A stretch of 43,854 bases of DNA, taken from positions 1-43,854 of the forward strand of contig JACPEV010000010.1 in the NCBI GenBank assembly GCA_016183325.1. The letters run 5' to 3'. The position numbers and the translations under genes were made by a program. This document shows, one piece after another, positions 16,222 through 23,663 of the stretch; position 1 is the first letter of the stretch; every line of letters begins with the position of its first letter. The notes below the pieces were generated by a model. It was not told the origin of the DNA. It saw nothing but the letters and a program-made list of their open reading frames with translations, and ran no database searches. The DNA is from Candidatus Curtissbacteria bacterium. GTDB taxonomy: Bacteria > Patescibacteriota > Microgenomatia > Curtissbacterales > GWA2-41-24.

Positions 16222-16778
16222 TTCGCTCTCTCAACATAATCTCCGGTTCTGGTATCAACTCTTATCACTTCTCCGTTTTCGATAAAAAGCGGGACTTTGA
16301 CCATCAAGCCGTTTTCAAGCTGGGCATCTTTATAGCTTGCTCCCACCGTATTCCCGCGAGAAGAGCCGCCCGTCTGAACCACTTTATACTCAAGAATTTT
16401 CGGTATTTCAATATACATTGGCTTGTCATCAATTGCAAAAAGAACAAGATCCAAGCCATCTTTTAAATACGGCGCAAGCTCTCCGACTAACCGCTCGTCG
16501 ACTGTAAACTGCTCGAAGCTTACTGTATCCATAAGGTGATAACCTTGACCGTCCCGATAAAGAAATTGCACTTTTTTGCGCTCTAAATTTACTTCCTTTA
16601 CTTTGGCTCCGGTAATAAATGATTTCTCAATAGTAGATCCAGTGTTTAGACTCTTCACTTTGACTTTGACTGTCCCGCTCCCTCTGCCCATCTTAATATG
16701 CTCGTACGAAAGCACCAGGAAATATTCCCCGCGGTCCTCAAACACAGTACCGGCACGCAACTCTGTGACTGAAATCAT
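16218..16778 (-). CDS. efp: Translation elongation factor P
   Basis: 186 aa in three beta-barrel domains: a KOW-like N-terminal domain (residues 1-62), an OB domain (about 66-127) and a C-terminal OB domain (about 130-186) with the signature GASYKDAQLENGLMVKVP. EF-P relieves ribosomes stalled on polyproline. The tip loop reads EHIKMGRGSGTV, with Arg at the position modified in other lineages and without the usual preceding Pro. Its stop overlaps the start of the next gene by ATGA, and nif3 lies upstream in the same orientation. Confidence 0.95.
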   Translation of the reverse strand: MISVTELRAGTVFEDRGEYFLVLSYEHIKMGRGSGTVKVKVKSLNTGSTIEKSFITGAKVKEVNLERKKVQFLYRDGQGYHLMDTVSFEQFTVDERLVGELAPYLKDGLDLVLFAIDDKPMYIEIPKILEYKVVQTGGSSRGNTVGASYKDAQLENGLMVKVPLFIENGEVIRVDTRTGDYVERAK

Positions 16779-16799
16779 GATTTAAAATTAAGAGAAATT

Positions 16800-16910
16800 A
16801 GTTATTAGAAATTGGAAAATGGTAATAGAAATTAGATATTGGAAATTTGATAGAAGCTAATCACCATTTTCTACTTTCCATAACTACTTTCTACTTTCCA
16901 GCAACCACTT
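16800..16910. repeat. Low-complexity inverted array (GAAATTAG / CTACTTTCC)
   Basis: The left half is repeated AAATTAG/ATTGGAAA words and the right half CTACTTTCCA words, so the two halves form an imperfect inverted repeat between efp and nif3 that overlaps the nif3 3' end. A similar array lies upstream of dnaB at 21361-21457. Confidence 0.6.
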
Positions 16911-17874
16911 TCTTTGAAGATATCCTGCTCACCCTAATCAACCCCGATGCCGGCACAACCTGAATTCCCCTCTTCTCAAGCTCATCCAAAAACAGATTGG
17001 CGCCAATCGAATCCGAAACCATATGCCCGGCGATAATCAAATTAATATGATGCTTCTTAGCCTCTTCTCGATGTTCCTCGCTAGTATGCATGCTAATGAT
17101 TGTGCCAACACCAGCCTGAGACAATCTCTCGTAAATTTCCTTGGCGCCTTCCGTGCCACCGGTAAACTCGGAAACTACCACCTTCCCCGCCCGATTCTTC
17201 TCACTGCCTGTAAAAAGCGCAGGGCCTGCTTTAAACTTAATCGCTTGTTGATATTCCGGGATTTTTCTTAAAATATCCAAAACGTCGCCGACAGTGTCGT
17301 GTTCTTTCTTCTCAAAAATCTCACTCATAAACTTCCAGCCCATATTATCCCAAACTGTATGAATACACATGAAAGGAATCCCTAAGAGTCTGGCCGCATC
17401 AACGCTTCGGTAATGATTAATTGGACCAAGTTTCCTTTTAACTTCCGAAATTCTCTCGGACAAAAGCCCTTCCGCCACATTTATCGGAACACCATAACTT
17501 GCCATCAAATCAACCTGAAGGTCCATAACCTCGTGAAGCGACGCGAGTGCCGCGCCCGCCGGATGATGGGCAATCAAAAGATCTATGCCTTCACCCTTTT
17601 CATTCATCCGATCCGCCAAAACTACTTCACCTGTATCAAAATCAATCCCGGCCATAACTTTGTTAACCGGCGTAGTCGGATCTCCGAATAAAATTCTAGT
17701 GTCAGAATAGGGATTTTTTAAATTCTCGATGTCAAAATCTTCTTTTCTTTTCTCGGGCAATTCCTCGTAAATCTTTTTCTGTCTGGCCAAAAATTTCTCC
17801 ACTCCGGCCTTGCCACGCGGGTCCGCGCTAGTCCCAAGTTTTATCGCAAGTTCAAAAATTTCACCAACTGTCAT
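16891..17874 (-). CDS. Nif3-like dinuclear metal centre protein
   Basis: 327 aa, cytoplasmic, typical of NIF3/YbgI proteins that form hexameric toroids with a two-metal site. Visible blocks are IDFDTGEVVLADRM (about 75-90), LLIAHHPAG with the metal-binding histidines (about 98-107), MCIHTVWDNMGWKFM (about 170-184) and a C-terminal VSEFTGG/MHTSEEHREEAKK region. The biochemical role is not settled in any organism; a GTP cyclohydrolase-like or DNA-related role has been suggested. It lies upstream of efp. Confidence 0.9.
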   Translation of the reverse strand: MTVGEIFELAIKLGTSADPRGKAGVEKFLARQKKIYEELPEKRKEDFDIENLKNPYSDTRILFGDPTTPVNKVMAGIDFDTGEVVLADRMNEKGEGIDLLIAHHPAGAALASLHEVMDLQVDLMASYGVPINVAEGLLSERISEVKRKLGPINHYRSVDAARLLGIPFMCIHTVWDNMGWKFMSEIFEKKEHDTVGDVLDILRKIPEYQQAIKFKAGPALFTGSEKNRAGKVVVSEFTGGTEGAKEIYERLSQAGVGTIISMHTSEEHREEAKKHHINLIIAGHMVSDSIGANLFLDELEKRGIQVVPASGLIRVSRISSKKVVAGK

Positions 17875-17902
17875 CTCTAAAATGATATATCATTAGAAAT
17901 GA

Positions 17903-17908
17903 TATAAT
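17903..17908 (+). promoter_or_regulatory. -10 box (TATAAT) upstream of tRNA-Leu
   Basis: A perfect TATAAT 32 bp before the tRNA gene, inside an AT-rich stretch containing the palindrome ATGATATATCAT. A clear -35 is not visible. It serves the divergent gap between nif3 and the tRNA. Confidence 0.45.
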
Positions 17909-17940
17909 ACTGAAGCTAATTAAGCAATAACTTAGGCTTT

Positions 17941-18025
17941 GGCTGGGTGCTGGAACTGGTAGACAGTTGCGTCTCAAAAACGCATGGAGGTAAACTCCGT
18001 GAGGGTTCGACTCCCTCCCCAGCCA
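17941..18025 (+). tRNA. tRNA-Leu(CAA)
   Basis: Acceptor stem GGCTGGG pairs with CCCAGCC at 18018-18024. The anticodon stem TGCGT/ACGCA encloses the loop CTCAAAA with anticodon CAA. A long class-II variable arm (GGAG TAAA CTCC) and a T-arm GAGGG TTCGACT CCCTC follow. The long variable arm and anticodon identify leucine. The 3' CCA is not encoded (A then CA). Confidence 0.93.
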
Positions 18026-18098
18026 CAAACCAAGGCGAGTTTATCCTGAGCGACAGTGAGTCAAGTCGAACTGGAGTCGAAGGAATCCCCTCCCTTAG

Positions 18099-18272
18099 CA
18101 CCAGGATTTCGAAAAAAAATATGGCGAAAGAAAAAAGGCGATTATTGTTAAATGGACTGCCTCCCTGGACCCAAAAACCGGAACTCTGGAAGTTGGGGGG
18201 AAAGAATATAGGGGTAACTATAATCTTATTGTAAAAGCTAAACCTATTACTTTAGAACTTCCTAACGACTAA
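18099..18272 (+). pseudogene. C-terminal gene fragment downstream of the tRNA
   Basis: A 57-residue open frame, HQDFEKKYGERKKAIIVKW then TASLDPKTGTLEVGGKEYRG and KAKPITLELPND, has protein-like composition and ends in TAA, but it has no start codon after an upstream TAG. It is probably the tail of a gene whose front was lost near the tRNA-Leu. The family is not recognised. The DUF2283 gene begins 35 bp later. Confidence 0.5.
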
Positions 18273-18307
18273 CATACTTTTCAGGCAAAAAGGAAGGTAT
18301 TATTAAA

Positions 18308-18520
18308 ATGAAAGTGAATTACAACAAAAAAGATGATATTTTAATGATTGAATTCAATGACAAGCCCATTGACTATGCAGAACAGTCAAAAGATGTTATT
18401 GCCCACTTTTCGCCCAAGAATGAACTTGTGCTTTTGGAAATATTAGATGCTTCAAAGTTTCTAAAGGAAACATCTCACGCATTTCCTCGCGAGGTTAGAC
18501 AACAAATACTTGCTTCTTAA
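18308..18520 (+). CDS. DUF2283 domain protein (70 aa)
   Basis: The sequence MKVNYNKKDDILMIEFNDK followed by VIAHFSPKNELVLLEILDAS is the DUF2283 pattern, a small beta-rich domain. In other genomes it is often encoded next to a DUF4258 gene, in what may be toxin-antitoxin-like pairs; that partner is not seen here. A GGAAGG ribosome site lies about 12 bp before the ATG. The gene ends just before a large repeat cluster. Confidence 0.8.
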   Translation: MKVNYNKKDDILMIEFNDKPIDYAEQSKDVIAHFSPKNELVLLEILDASKFLKETSHAFPREVRQQILAS

Positions 18521-18538
18521 AAGTTATTTTATTTTCGA

Positions 18539-18835
18539 CTTCGCGAATACCGTGGACTCTTAGTCCACGGATGAAGCGAAGAGAAAACATACTTTTGAGT
18601 CCGGCAAGGCCGGACGAATACCGAGGGACTTCGACGATGAGCTCAGTCGAATCGCTATTAGCCCTCGGAAGTTTATTTTCAAAGTAAAAAGTTCGAACAT
18701 CGTCTACGTGACGGCACAAAAATCTCGTGAGGACTGAAAGTCCTGATCCGGCTTTGCCGGAGAAGGATTCCCGCCCATAAATGATAGGCGAGGCTCGCCT
18801 CATAAATGAGGCGGCGACTCCCTCCCTCGGCACGA
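18539..18835. repeat. Cluster of unrelated short hairpin repeats
   Basis: About 300 bp hold at least five hairpins in a row: CCGTGGACT...AGTCCACGG, GTCCGGC...GCCGGAC, CCGAGGG...CCCTCGG with an inner TTCGAC/GTCGAA pair, CCGGCTTTGCCGG (the core of the 60-bp element) and GGCGAGGCTCGCC. The frame open on the minus strand here is repeat-derived and not considered a gene. Confidence 0.7.
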
Positions 18836-18843
18836 CCCATAGT

Positions 18844-18872
18844 TTGACAAAATTAACTTTCCCATTTATAAT
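18844..18872 (+). promoter_or_regulatory. Consensus sigma70-type promoter
   Basis: TTGACA at 18844-18849, a 17-bp spacer and TATAAT at 18867-18872 form a perfect consensus. The ATG of the decayed gene follows 11 bp after the -10, giving a leader of only about 4-5 bases. Confidence 0.85.
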
Positions 18873-18883
18873 ACTACTTTAAT

Positions 18884-19217
18884 ATGTCACAAATTGAAGG
18901 TGAAAATCGCCCATCTATTTTGGAGAGACTAATTCAAAAAGCTCCAGATAGAAATGTCGTTTTTACAGCTTTTGATGAACTCAGAGAACCCGAAGAATTT
19001 TACAGTTTTTTGGCGAATACACCCAATGGTTATTAGCTAATGCACCGGATAACGAAGAAGTTCAAAGAAATCCCGTTCAGGCCGCAGGCATAAATATTGG
19101 CTAGCCTACTATGGTCGAGAAACTGCTGATAGATGGACTAGCGTTATCGAATCTCTAACTCACCCCTTTTTGGGGGATGCAGCTTACGGGCCTCGCAAGG
19201 ATCCACAAGTAGACTAA
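18884..19217 (+). pseudogene. Decayed small gene with two frameshifts
   Basis: From the ATG at 18884 the frame reads MSQIEGENRPSILERLIQKA to EEFYSF and then stops. Shifting at a T6 run (19006-19011, one T short) continues FGEYTQWLLANAPDNEEVQ to AAGINI. A second shift near 19095 continues YWLAYYGRETADRWTSVIES to DPQVD and TAA. The protein-like text across three frames indicates a gene of about 111 residues broken by two single-base deletions. The family is not recognised. The consensus promoter is still intact. Confidence 0.7.
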
Positions 19218-19218
19218 A

Positions 19219-19302
19219 TCAAGCCGCTTCGGCAACCGCAACTTCTTCCGACACCACCGCTCTTCTTCTCTGCTTCTCGACTCAAAGCAACTTTTAACGA
19301 TC
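19219..19302 (-). pseudogene. Remnant of a dnaB 3' end
   Basis: On the minus strand the text V-EKQRRRAVVSEEVAVAEAA-stop aligns with the C-terminus of the intact DnaB at 19930 (GVEKQRRKQAIPEEVAAVETA-stop), and the upstream DR-K fits DRVKFYG after small indels. The DNA is clearly diverged but related. The copy and the intact end bracket the TrpR-like gene, as seen when DNA enters or recombines at a gene's 3' end. Confidence 0.65.
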
Positions 19303-19363
19303 ATTTACGATACGTGATCTCCGTTTAACTCAGTCCTTTAATTCCTACCTTGCACTTCACAAC

Positions 19364-19399
19364 CATTTGTATTAATGTATTAATACACTAATACAAATG
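19364..19399. promoter_or_regulatory. 36-bp palindrome overlapping the start codon, probable auto-operator
   Basis: A near-perfect palindrome with one mismatched pair. Its half-site is CATTTGTATTAATGTATT, and it includes the ATG of the TrpR-like gene as its last three bases. A repressor bound here would block both transcription initiation and the start of a leaderless message. A weaker copy lies just after the gene. Confidence 0.7.
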
Positions 19400-19834
19400 A
19401 GCCAAGTTTCCAAAAGAGTTTTATCACCTGATATACAAAGTAGACTATTTCAAAACTTCTGGGAACTATTCGCACAAATAAAGAAAACGCATGAAGTTCA
19501 AATATTCTTAGATGATCTTCTCTCTCCCACTGAAAAAATAATGCTCGCTAAAAGAATGGCAATAGCAATCCTGTTGGCAAGAGGCTATAAACATAGAGAT
19601 GTCTCTTCTCTTTTGAAAGTTTCTACTACCACCGTCAATAAAATCGCAAGCTATGTTAATCAAAAAACTCCTGGCTTCCAATTATTGATTCAGAAATATG
19701 CTCACAAAGAATCTTTAAGTGAATTTGTTAAAGAATTAGAGAGATTTTTCTATCGAATGTCTTCTCCAGGAAAAGTTTTTATCGAAGAAGGTGCAATTAA
19801 AGGCAAACTCGGCCACAAACGACAAATTTATTAA
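19397..19834 (+). CDS. TrpR-superfamily (YerC/YecD-like) transcriptional regulator
   Basis: 145 aa. Residues about 15-100 have the all-helical Trp-repressor layout: NFWELFAQIKKTHEVQIFLD, DLLSPTEKIMLAKRMAIAIL, then the helix-turn-helix GYKHRDVSSLLKVSTTTVNKI. The C-terminal 45 residues are basic and family-specific. The ligand is unknown; no tryptophan genes are nearby. A 36-bp palindrome overlaps its start and a degenerate copy follows its stop, so it probably represses itself. It lies between a dnaB 3' remnant and the intact dnaB. Confidence 0.8.
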   Translation: MSQVSKRVLSPDIQSRLFQNFWELFAQIKKTHEVQIFLDDLLSPTEKIMLAKRMAIAILLARGYKHRDVSSLLKVSTTTVNKIASYVNQKTPGFQLLIQKYAHKESLSEFVKELERFFYRMSSPGKVFIEEGAIKGKLGHKRQIY

Positions 19835-19836
19835 TT

Positions 19837-19866
19837 TTGTATTAATGTTTTAAAACACTGTAACAA
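19837..19866. promoter_or_regulatory. Degenerate second copy of the TrpR-like operator
   Basis: The stretch from TTGTATTAATG to CACTGTAACAA keeps the core TGTTTTAAAACA and the outer TTGT/ACAA arms of the 36-bp palindrome at 19364-19399. It lies right after the regulator's stop codon. Confidence 0.5.
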
Positions 19867-19929
19867 TATCCAGAACACAAACCATTTTACCCAGCAAAAA
19901 GAGTAATAAATAAAATTGCGGAACTACAA

Positions 19930-21291
19930 TTAAGCCGTCTCAACAGCAGCAACTTCTTCAGGAATTGCTTGTTTTCTCCTCTGCTTCTCAACCCCGTAAA
20001 ACTTAACGCGATCTGCGCGAAACATTAAATCAATTTCACCTGTCGGGCCATTTCTGTGCTTTTGAATATCCAGTTTCACCTGCTCGGCATTTTCAGGATC
20101 CGGCCGCCATAAAAACATCACCACATCGGCATCTTGCTCAATGGCACCAGACTCTCGAAGATCCGCCAGTTGCGGCTTTTTTGTGCCTCTTTGCTCAACT
20201 GCCCGCGAAAGTTGTGAGCAAGCCAAAACCGGAATTTTAAGCTCCCTGGCCAAGTTTTTAAGACTTTGCGAAATTTCCGAAACTTCCTGAACCCGATTTT
20301 CCAGGCGCCTAGAGACCACAAGCTGCAAATAATCGACAATCAAAAGTGAGAGTCCATGTTCTACCTGCAGTCTTCTAGCTTTAGTCCTCATCTCCATAAT
20401 ACTGGCAGCCGGCGTATCGTCGATAAAAAGCGGCGCATCCGCCAAAACTCCCATTGCTTCCTGCAACCGGTCAAAGTCCTCGTCGTCAAGTTTGCCGGTC
20501 TTTAACCTCCACGAATCGATCTCAGACTGAGACACAAGCAGTCTATCCACCAATTCTTCTTTACTCATCTCCAAAGAAAAAACTCCCACCGGCAAACCTT
20601 CACGAACTGCGACATGAGCTGCAATATTTAAAGCCAAGGAAGTCTTCCCCTGGCCCGGACGCGATGCCAAAATCAAAAGGTTTGAGTCCTGCATGCCTGC
20701 AAGCTTTCCGTCCAAATCCCAAAAACCAGTTGGCACGCCCCGCAAGCCCCCAGCCTTTTTATGAAGTTCGTCTAGTCTGTCAAAACTCTCGGCCAATGCA
20801 TCGCGCAAAGGCAAAAAATTTTGTCTTAGCTGCTGTTGTGAAAGCGCAAAAACCGCCTGTTCTGTTTCGTCCAAAATAGATCTAACATCCCCGGTTTCGT
20901 CAAAAGCTTTCTCCAGCATTTTAGTGCTGGTTGAAATAAGTTGTCTTTTAATAAAGTGATCTCTCACCATTTGGGCATACTGGGAGATATTGCTGGCAGT
21001 CGGAACCTGAGAAGCCAACTCCGATAGATATCCGGTGCCGCCAACCTTGTCAAAAAGCCCTCTCTTCTTAAGTTGGGCCGTCAGAGTTATTAAATCAATC
21101 GGTTCTCTCGCCTCATATAGAGCTAGAATCGCCTCATAGAGATCACTGTGTGCATTTTTATAAAAATGTTCTGGTTTTAAAAACTGGGCAACAGAAACAA
21201 CTGCATCTCTATCAATTAAGATTGCTCCAATAATCGATTTCTCTGCTTCTAAATCTTGTGGAGGAATACGGTTCGGTAGTTTAGGCATAAG
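19930..21291 (-). CDS. dnaB: Replicative DNA helicase DnaB
   Basis: 453 aa. The N-terminal DnaB domain is at about 8-110 (PPQDLEAEKSIIGAILID, PEHFYKNAHSDLYEAI) and the RecA-like helicase domain at about 175-430, with Walker A RPGQGKTSLALN near 205 and Walker B LLIVDYLQLV near 310. It unwinds DNA as a hexameric ring at the replication fork. The frame is open to 21330, but those residues (FRISIFDIRIY) come from a dispersed repeat, so the start is placed at the ATG at 21291. A diverged remnant of its 3' end lies 630 bp downstream. Confidence 0.95.
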   Translation of the reverse strand, partial: LMPKLPNRIPPQDLEAEKSIIGAILIDRDAVVSVAQFLKPEHFYKNAHSDLYEAILALYEAREPIDLITLTAQLKKRGLFDKVGGTGYLSELASQVPTASNISQYAQMVRDHFIKRQLISTSTKMLEKAFDETGDVRSILDETEQAVFALSQQQLRQNFLPLRDALAESFDRLDELHKKAGGLRGVPTGFWDLDGKLAGMQDSNLLILASRPGQGKTSLALNIAAHVAVREGLPVGVFSLEMSKEELVDRLLVSQSEIDSWRLKTGKLDDEDFDRLQEAMGVLADAPLFIDDTPAASIMEMRTKARRLQVEHGLSLLIVDYLQLVVSRRLENRVQEVSEISQSLKNLARELKIPVLACSQLSRAVEQRGTKKPQLADLRESGAIEQDADVVMFLWRPDPENAEQVKLDIQKHRNGPTGEIDLMFRADRVKFYGVEKQRRKQAIPEEVAAVETA

Positions 21292-21360
21292 TGTATAAAT
21301 CCGAATATCGAATATCGAAATACGAAACAATTCTGTATTCTAGAAAATAGTTTCTAGAAA

Positions 21361-21457
21361 CTGGAAATTGGAAATGGAAAATTGAGATTGGAAAATAGTT
21401 ATAATTTATTATCCATTTTCTATTTTCTACTTTCCATTACAATTTTCTAATTTCCAG
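21361..21457. repeat. Imperfect inverted repeat array upstream of dnaB
   Basis: CTGGAAATTGG, GGAAAATTGAG and GGAAAATAG words on the left are mirrored by CTATTTTCTAC, CAATTTTC and TAATTTCCAG on the right. It fills most of the gap between dnaB and the MBL gene, and its word content resembles the repeats inside the rluD-like gene. Confidence 0.65.
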
Positions 21458-21508
21458 TAACTAATTTCTTTATGCACTAATTTCGTGCTTCGGATTTCGA
21501 ATTTTAGT

Positions 21509-22162
21509 CTATTGCTTCTGCAGCAGCACTACTTCCGGTTCACTTGGCAATCTTTCGAAAGAGATAGAAAGTTTCGCCTGCGGCTCCAGTTTTTCCTTAC
21601 CCATCGCCGAAAGAAAAACGGAAACAGGATCAAGGTCAAATTTCAGCCCGTCTATTTTATAATGCATCGGCACGATTATTTTCGGCTCAATCTGGGCAAT
21701 TATATCCCCTGCTTCTTTTCCGGAAATAGTATAGACCGATCCAACGGGTATCAAAAGTACGTCACAGTTTGAAAGCTGCTCGACCTGTTCTTGGGTTAAC
21801 TTTTTTTGTCCAAAATCGCCAAGATGAACAACATTCACCCCGTCAATTGCCATATTGTAAATCGTATTCTTACCGCGCTTTGCCCCTTCTTCGTCATCAT
21901 GAAAACTGGCTATTCCAACAATATTAACGCCGGACTTTTCGTATTCACCCGGACCAGAAATTACAAAAGGGTTGCCAGAATCAGAAGTTACTGCCTCAGC
22001 AAAATTATGATCTTGATGACTATGGGAAATGCAAACAATATCCGCCTCAGCTTTAAACTTTGGCAAACCGGTAAAGTTGGGGTCATAAGGATCAAAAACC
22101 ACAGCGGTATTTTTCCCCTTTACTCTGAAACAAGCTTGACCCCACCACCAAATATCTACCAT
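21509..22162 (-). CDS. MBL-fold metal-dependent hydrolase (UPF0173-like)
   Basis: 217 aa. It starts MVDIWWWGQACFRVKG; the metal motif ISHSHQDHNF lies near 45-54, with further ligands in GPGEYEKSG (about 70), HLGDFGQKKL (about 113) and VPMHYKIDG (about 165). This is the compact beta-lactamase fold of the UlaG/UPF0173 type. The substrate is unknown. It lies upstream of dnaB on the same strand with about 180 bp of repeats between. Confidence 0.85.
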   Translation of the reverse strand: MVDIWWWGQACFRVKGKNTAVVFDPYDPNFTGLPKFKAEADIVCISHSHQDHNFAEAVTSDSGNPFVISGPGEYEKSGVNIVGIASFHDDEEGAKRGKNTIYNMAIDGVNVVHLGDFGQKKLTQEQVEQLSNCDVLLIPVGSVYTISGKEAGDIIAQIEPKIIVPMHYKIDGLKFDLDPVSVFLSAMGKEKLEPQAKLSISFERLPSEPEVVLLQKQ

Positions 22163-22248
22163 AGCGCCAAATAATATATCACAATATGAGTTTTCAAAAA
22201 AAGAGGGAATTGCTCCAAATCAACTTTGTATGATAACCTCTTTAAAAG

Positions 22249-23190
22249 ATGATCAGAGCAAGATATCTAATAGTCGTCGCAGTCATCGGATTTTTATCTT
22301 TTAGCATCTATTGGCTTTGGCAAAGACAACCACGATCACTAGTTCAAACACAAAAACAGACAACTGCTTCAGCAACTTTGAAAAAATCCCAGGATGAAAA
22401 GCTTCGCTTAGTTAGTCCAGAAGACAACACATTCGTCGAATCAGGAACGCTGCTTGCCGTCGGTAAAACCGCCCCAAGTTCATATCTGGTCATCTTGGGA
22501 GAAAAACCGGAAGTTATCGAAACGGACGAAGATGGCAATTTTAAAAAAGAATTTAGGGTTGTACTCGGCCTGAATCTTCTTAAAGTATTAGTTATCTCAG
22601 ATGAAAATGTTCCCGAGAAATGGCTAACGGTCTTCAGTAGTGATGCCAATAAAAACTTCAGAAATGTTTTCGCAGGTCAGGTTAAATCAATCTTCGAAAA
22701 CATCTTGACAATTGAAAACATCGTTAAAGATAAACAAATTATCAGATTAGCAAAAACAGTAGAAATGATATTGCCTTCCAGTGAGAACAAAAAAGAAGAA
22801 AAGGTTGAATCAACCACTTCGGCGATCGATAAAATCAGAATCGATGACTACGTCATAGCCTTGGGCGAAAAAGACGGCCAGTCATTAATTGCCCATGAAC
22901 TAGAGATAATAAGAGACCAAATTCCGAAAAATAACGAAGAGTTTTCAATCTTTCAGATCACCTCTTCCGTCAATCAAAATACATTTTCGGCGCAAGAACA
23001 AAAGAGCCAGATTCTGTCTGAATTTGCCTTAAACAACGCTTCCAGGTTTTCATCACCACAAGGTCCAAGGGACGAAAAGAATTTTACGCCAGGCGATAAA
23101 GCCATTATAGTTTATCACCGAAAGCAAGATGCAAAAATACTTGATTTACTTTACTTGCTTCCCAAAAATGTCCCCTCTCAAAAACCTTAA
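22249..23190 (+). CDS. Membrane-anchored protein with Ig-like domain
   Basis: 313 aa. One N-terminal transmembrane helix (residues 6-22, LIVVAVIGFLSFSIYWLW) is followed by an extracytoplasmic Ig-like domain of the glucodextranase-B type (about 50-135: LRLVSPEDNTFVESGTLLAVG, ETDEDGNFKKEF, GLNLLKVLVIS). A second beta domain, possibly OB-like, follows (about 140-225, FAGQVKSIFENILTIEN, IDDYVIALG). It is probably a surface or envelope protein. Its end overlaps, in another frame, the start of a truncated glycosyltransferase gene. Confidence 0.65.
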   Translation: MIRARYLIVVAVIGFLSFSIYWLWQRQPRSLVQTQKQTTASATLKKSQDEKLRLVSPEDNTFVESGTLLAVGKTAPSSYLVILGEKPEVIETDEDGNFKKEFRVVLGLNLLKVLVISDENVPEKWLTVFSSDANKNFRNVFAGQVKSIFENILTIENIVKDKQIIRLAKTVEMILPSSENKKEEKVESTTSAIDKIRIDDYVIALGEKDGQSLIAHELEIIRDQIPKNNEEFSIFQITSSVNQNTFSAQEQKSQILSEFALNNASRFSSPQGPRDEKNFTPGDKAIIVYHRKQDAKILDLLYLLPKNVPSQKP

Positions 23191-23329
23191 AATTTATTTA
23201 ATCTTCTTGGCGACTGCTTTCATCTTTCACTTTGGCCACCTACTTAACAGCGATGAAGGTACTGTTTTAAATAGCGCCTGGAAAATGTACAAAGGTGACG
23301 TCCTCTATATGGAAAAAATTAATAATTGA
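23168..23329 (+). pseudogene. N-terminal fragment of a GT39/ArnT-type membrane glycosyltransferase
   Basis: The ATG at 23168 gives MSPLKNLKIYLIFLATAFIF, then HLLNSDEGTVLNSAWKMYKGD and VLYMEKINN before a stop. The block DEG...A..MYKGDVLY matches the first loop of PMT-type glycosyltransferases, which transfer sugars from polyprenyl phosphate and are normally over 400 residues long. Only 53 residues remain, so the gene is truncated. It overlaps the upstream gene by 23 bp. Confidence 0.6.
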
Positions 23330-23409
23330 TAAGACCTGTTTCTCGTTATTTAAAGAGATTGCTGGAGATGTAATGCCCCTTCGACCCATTCGCCCACCCT
23401 TAATTTTTC

Positions 23410-23438
23410 TTGACACAAAGTGACAAAGGCTCCATAAT
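23410..23438 (+). promoter_or_regulatory. Promoter of the DUF5678/retropepsin pair
   Basis: TTGACA (23410-23415), a 17-bp spacer and CATAAT (23433-23438). The ATG at 23448 lies 9 bp beyond the -10, so the message should be leaderless. Confidence 0.75.
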
Positions 23439-23447
23439 TGCATTGTT

Positions 23448-23663
23448 ATGAAAAGATTAAAACCAATTAATATTACCCCCCTTACAGAAAAGTATGGCCC
23501 AGGTTATGTTGCCCGGGACAAAAAAAGCGGAAAGGTTATTGCTCATGCCTCACGGGTAGATATTCTTATGAAAAAGATTGAAGGAAGACAAAAAGAGTTG
23601 GTAATTAGCTGGATACCAAAACACGGTGCCCGGTATGTCTTTACTATTTCCTTTCGTATATAG
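23448..23663 (+). CDS. DUF5678-like small protein (71 aa)
   Basis: 71 aa with the pattern KYGPGYVARDKKSGKVIAHA then KIEGRQKELVISWIPKHG, resembling DUF5678, a small domain of unknown function. It has its own near-consensus promoter and a leaderless start. Its 3' end overlaps the start of the aspartic protease gene by about 30-38 bp in another frame, so the two are probably made together. Confidence 0.7.
   Translation: MKRLKPINITPLTEKYGPGYVARDKKSGKVIAHASRVDILMKKIEGRQKELVISWIPKHGARYVFTISFRI

Noticed and set aside
18620-18832. Possible second tRNA (ACCGAGGG ... CCCTCGGCA)
   Set aside because: The arms are about 210 bp apart with no anticodon or T arm between; the D-arm-like GAGCTCAGTCGAA is part of a dispersed repeat.
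18495-18833. 112-aa open frame on the minus strand
   Set aside because: It is composed almost entirely of hairpin repeats; its translation is repeat-derived and it overlaps the DUF2283 gene.
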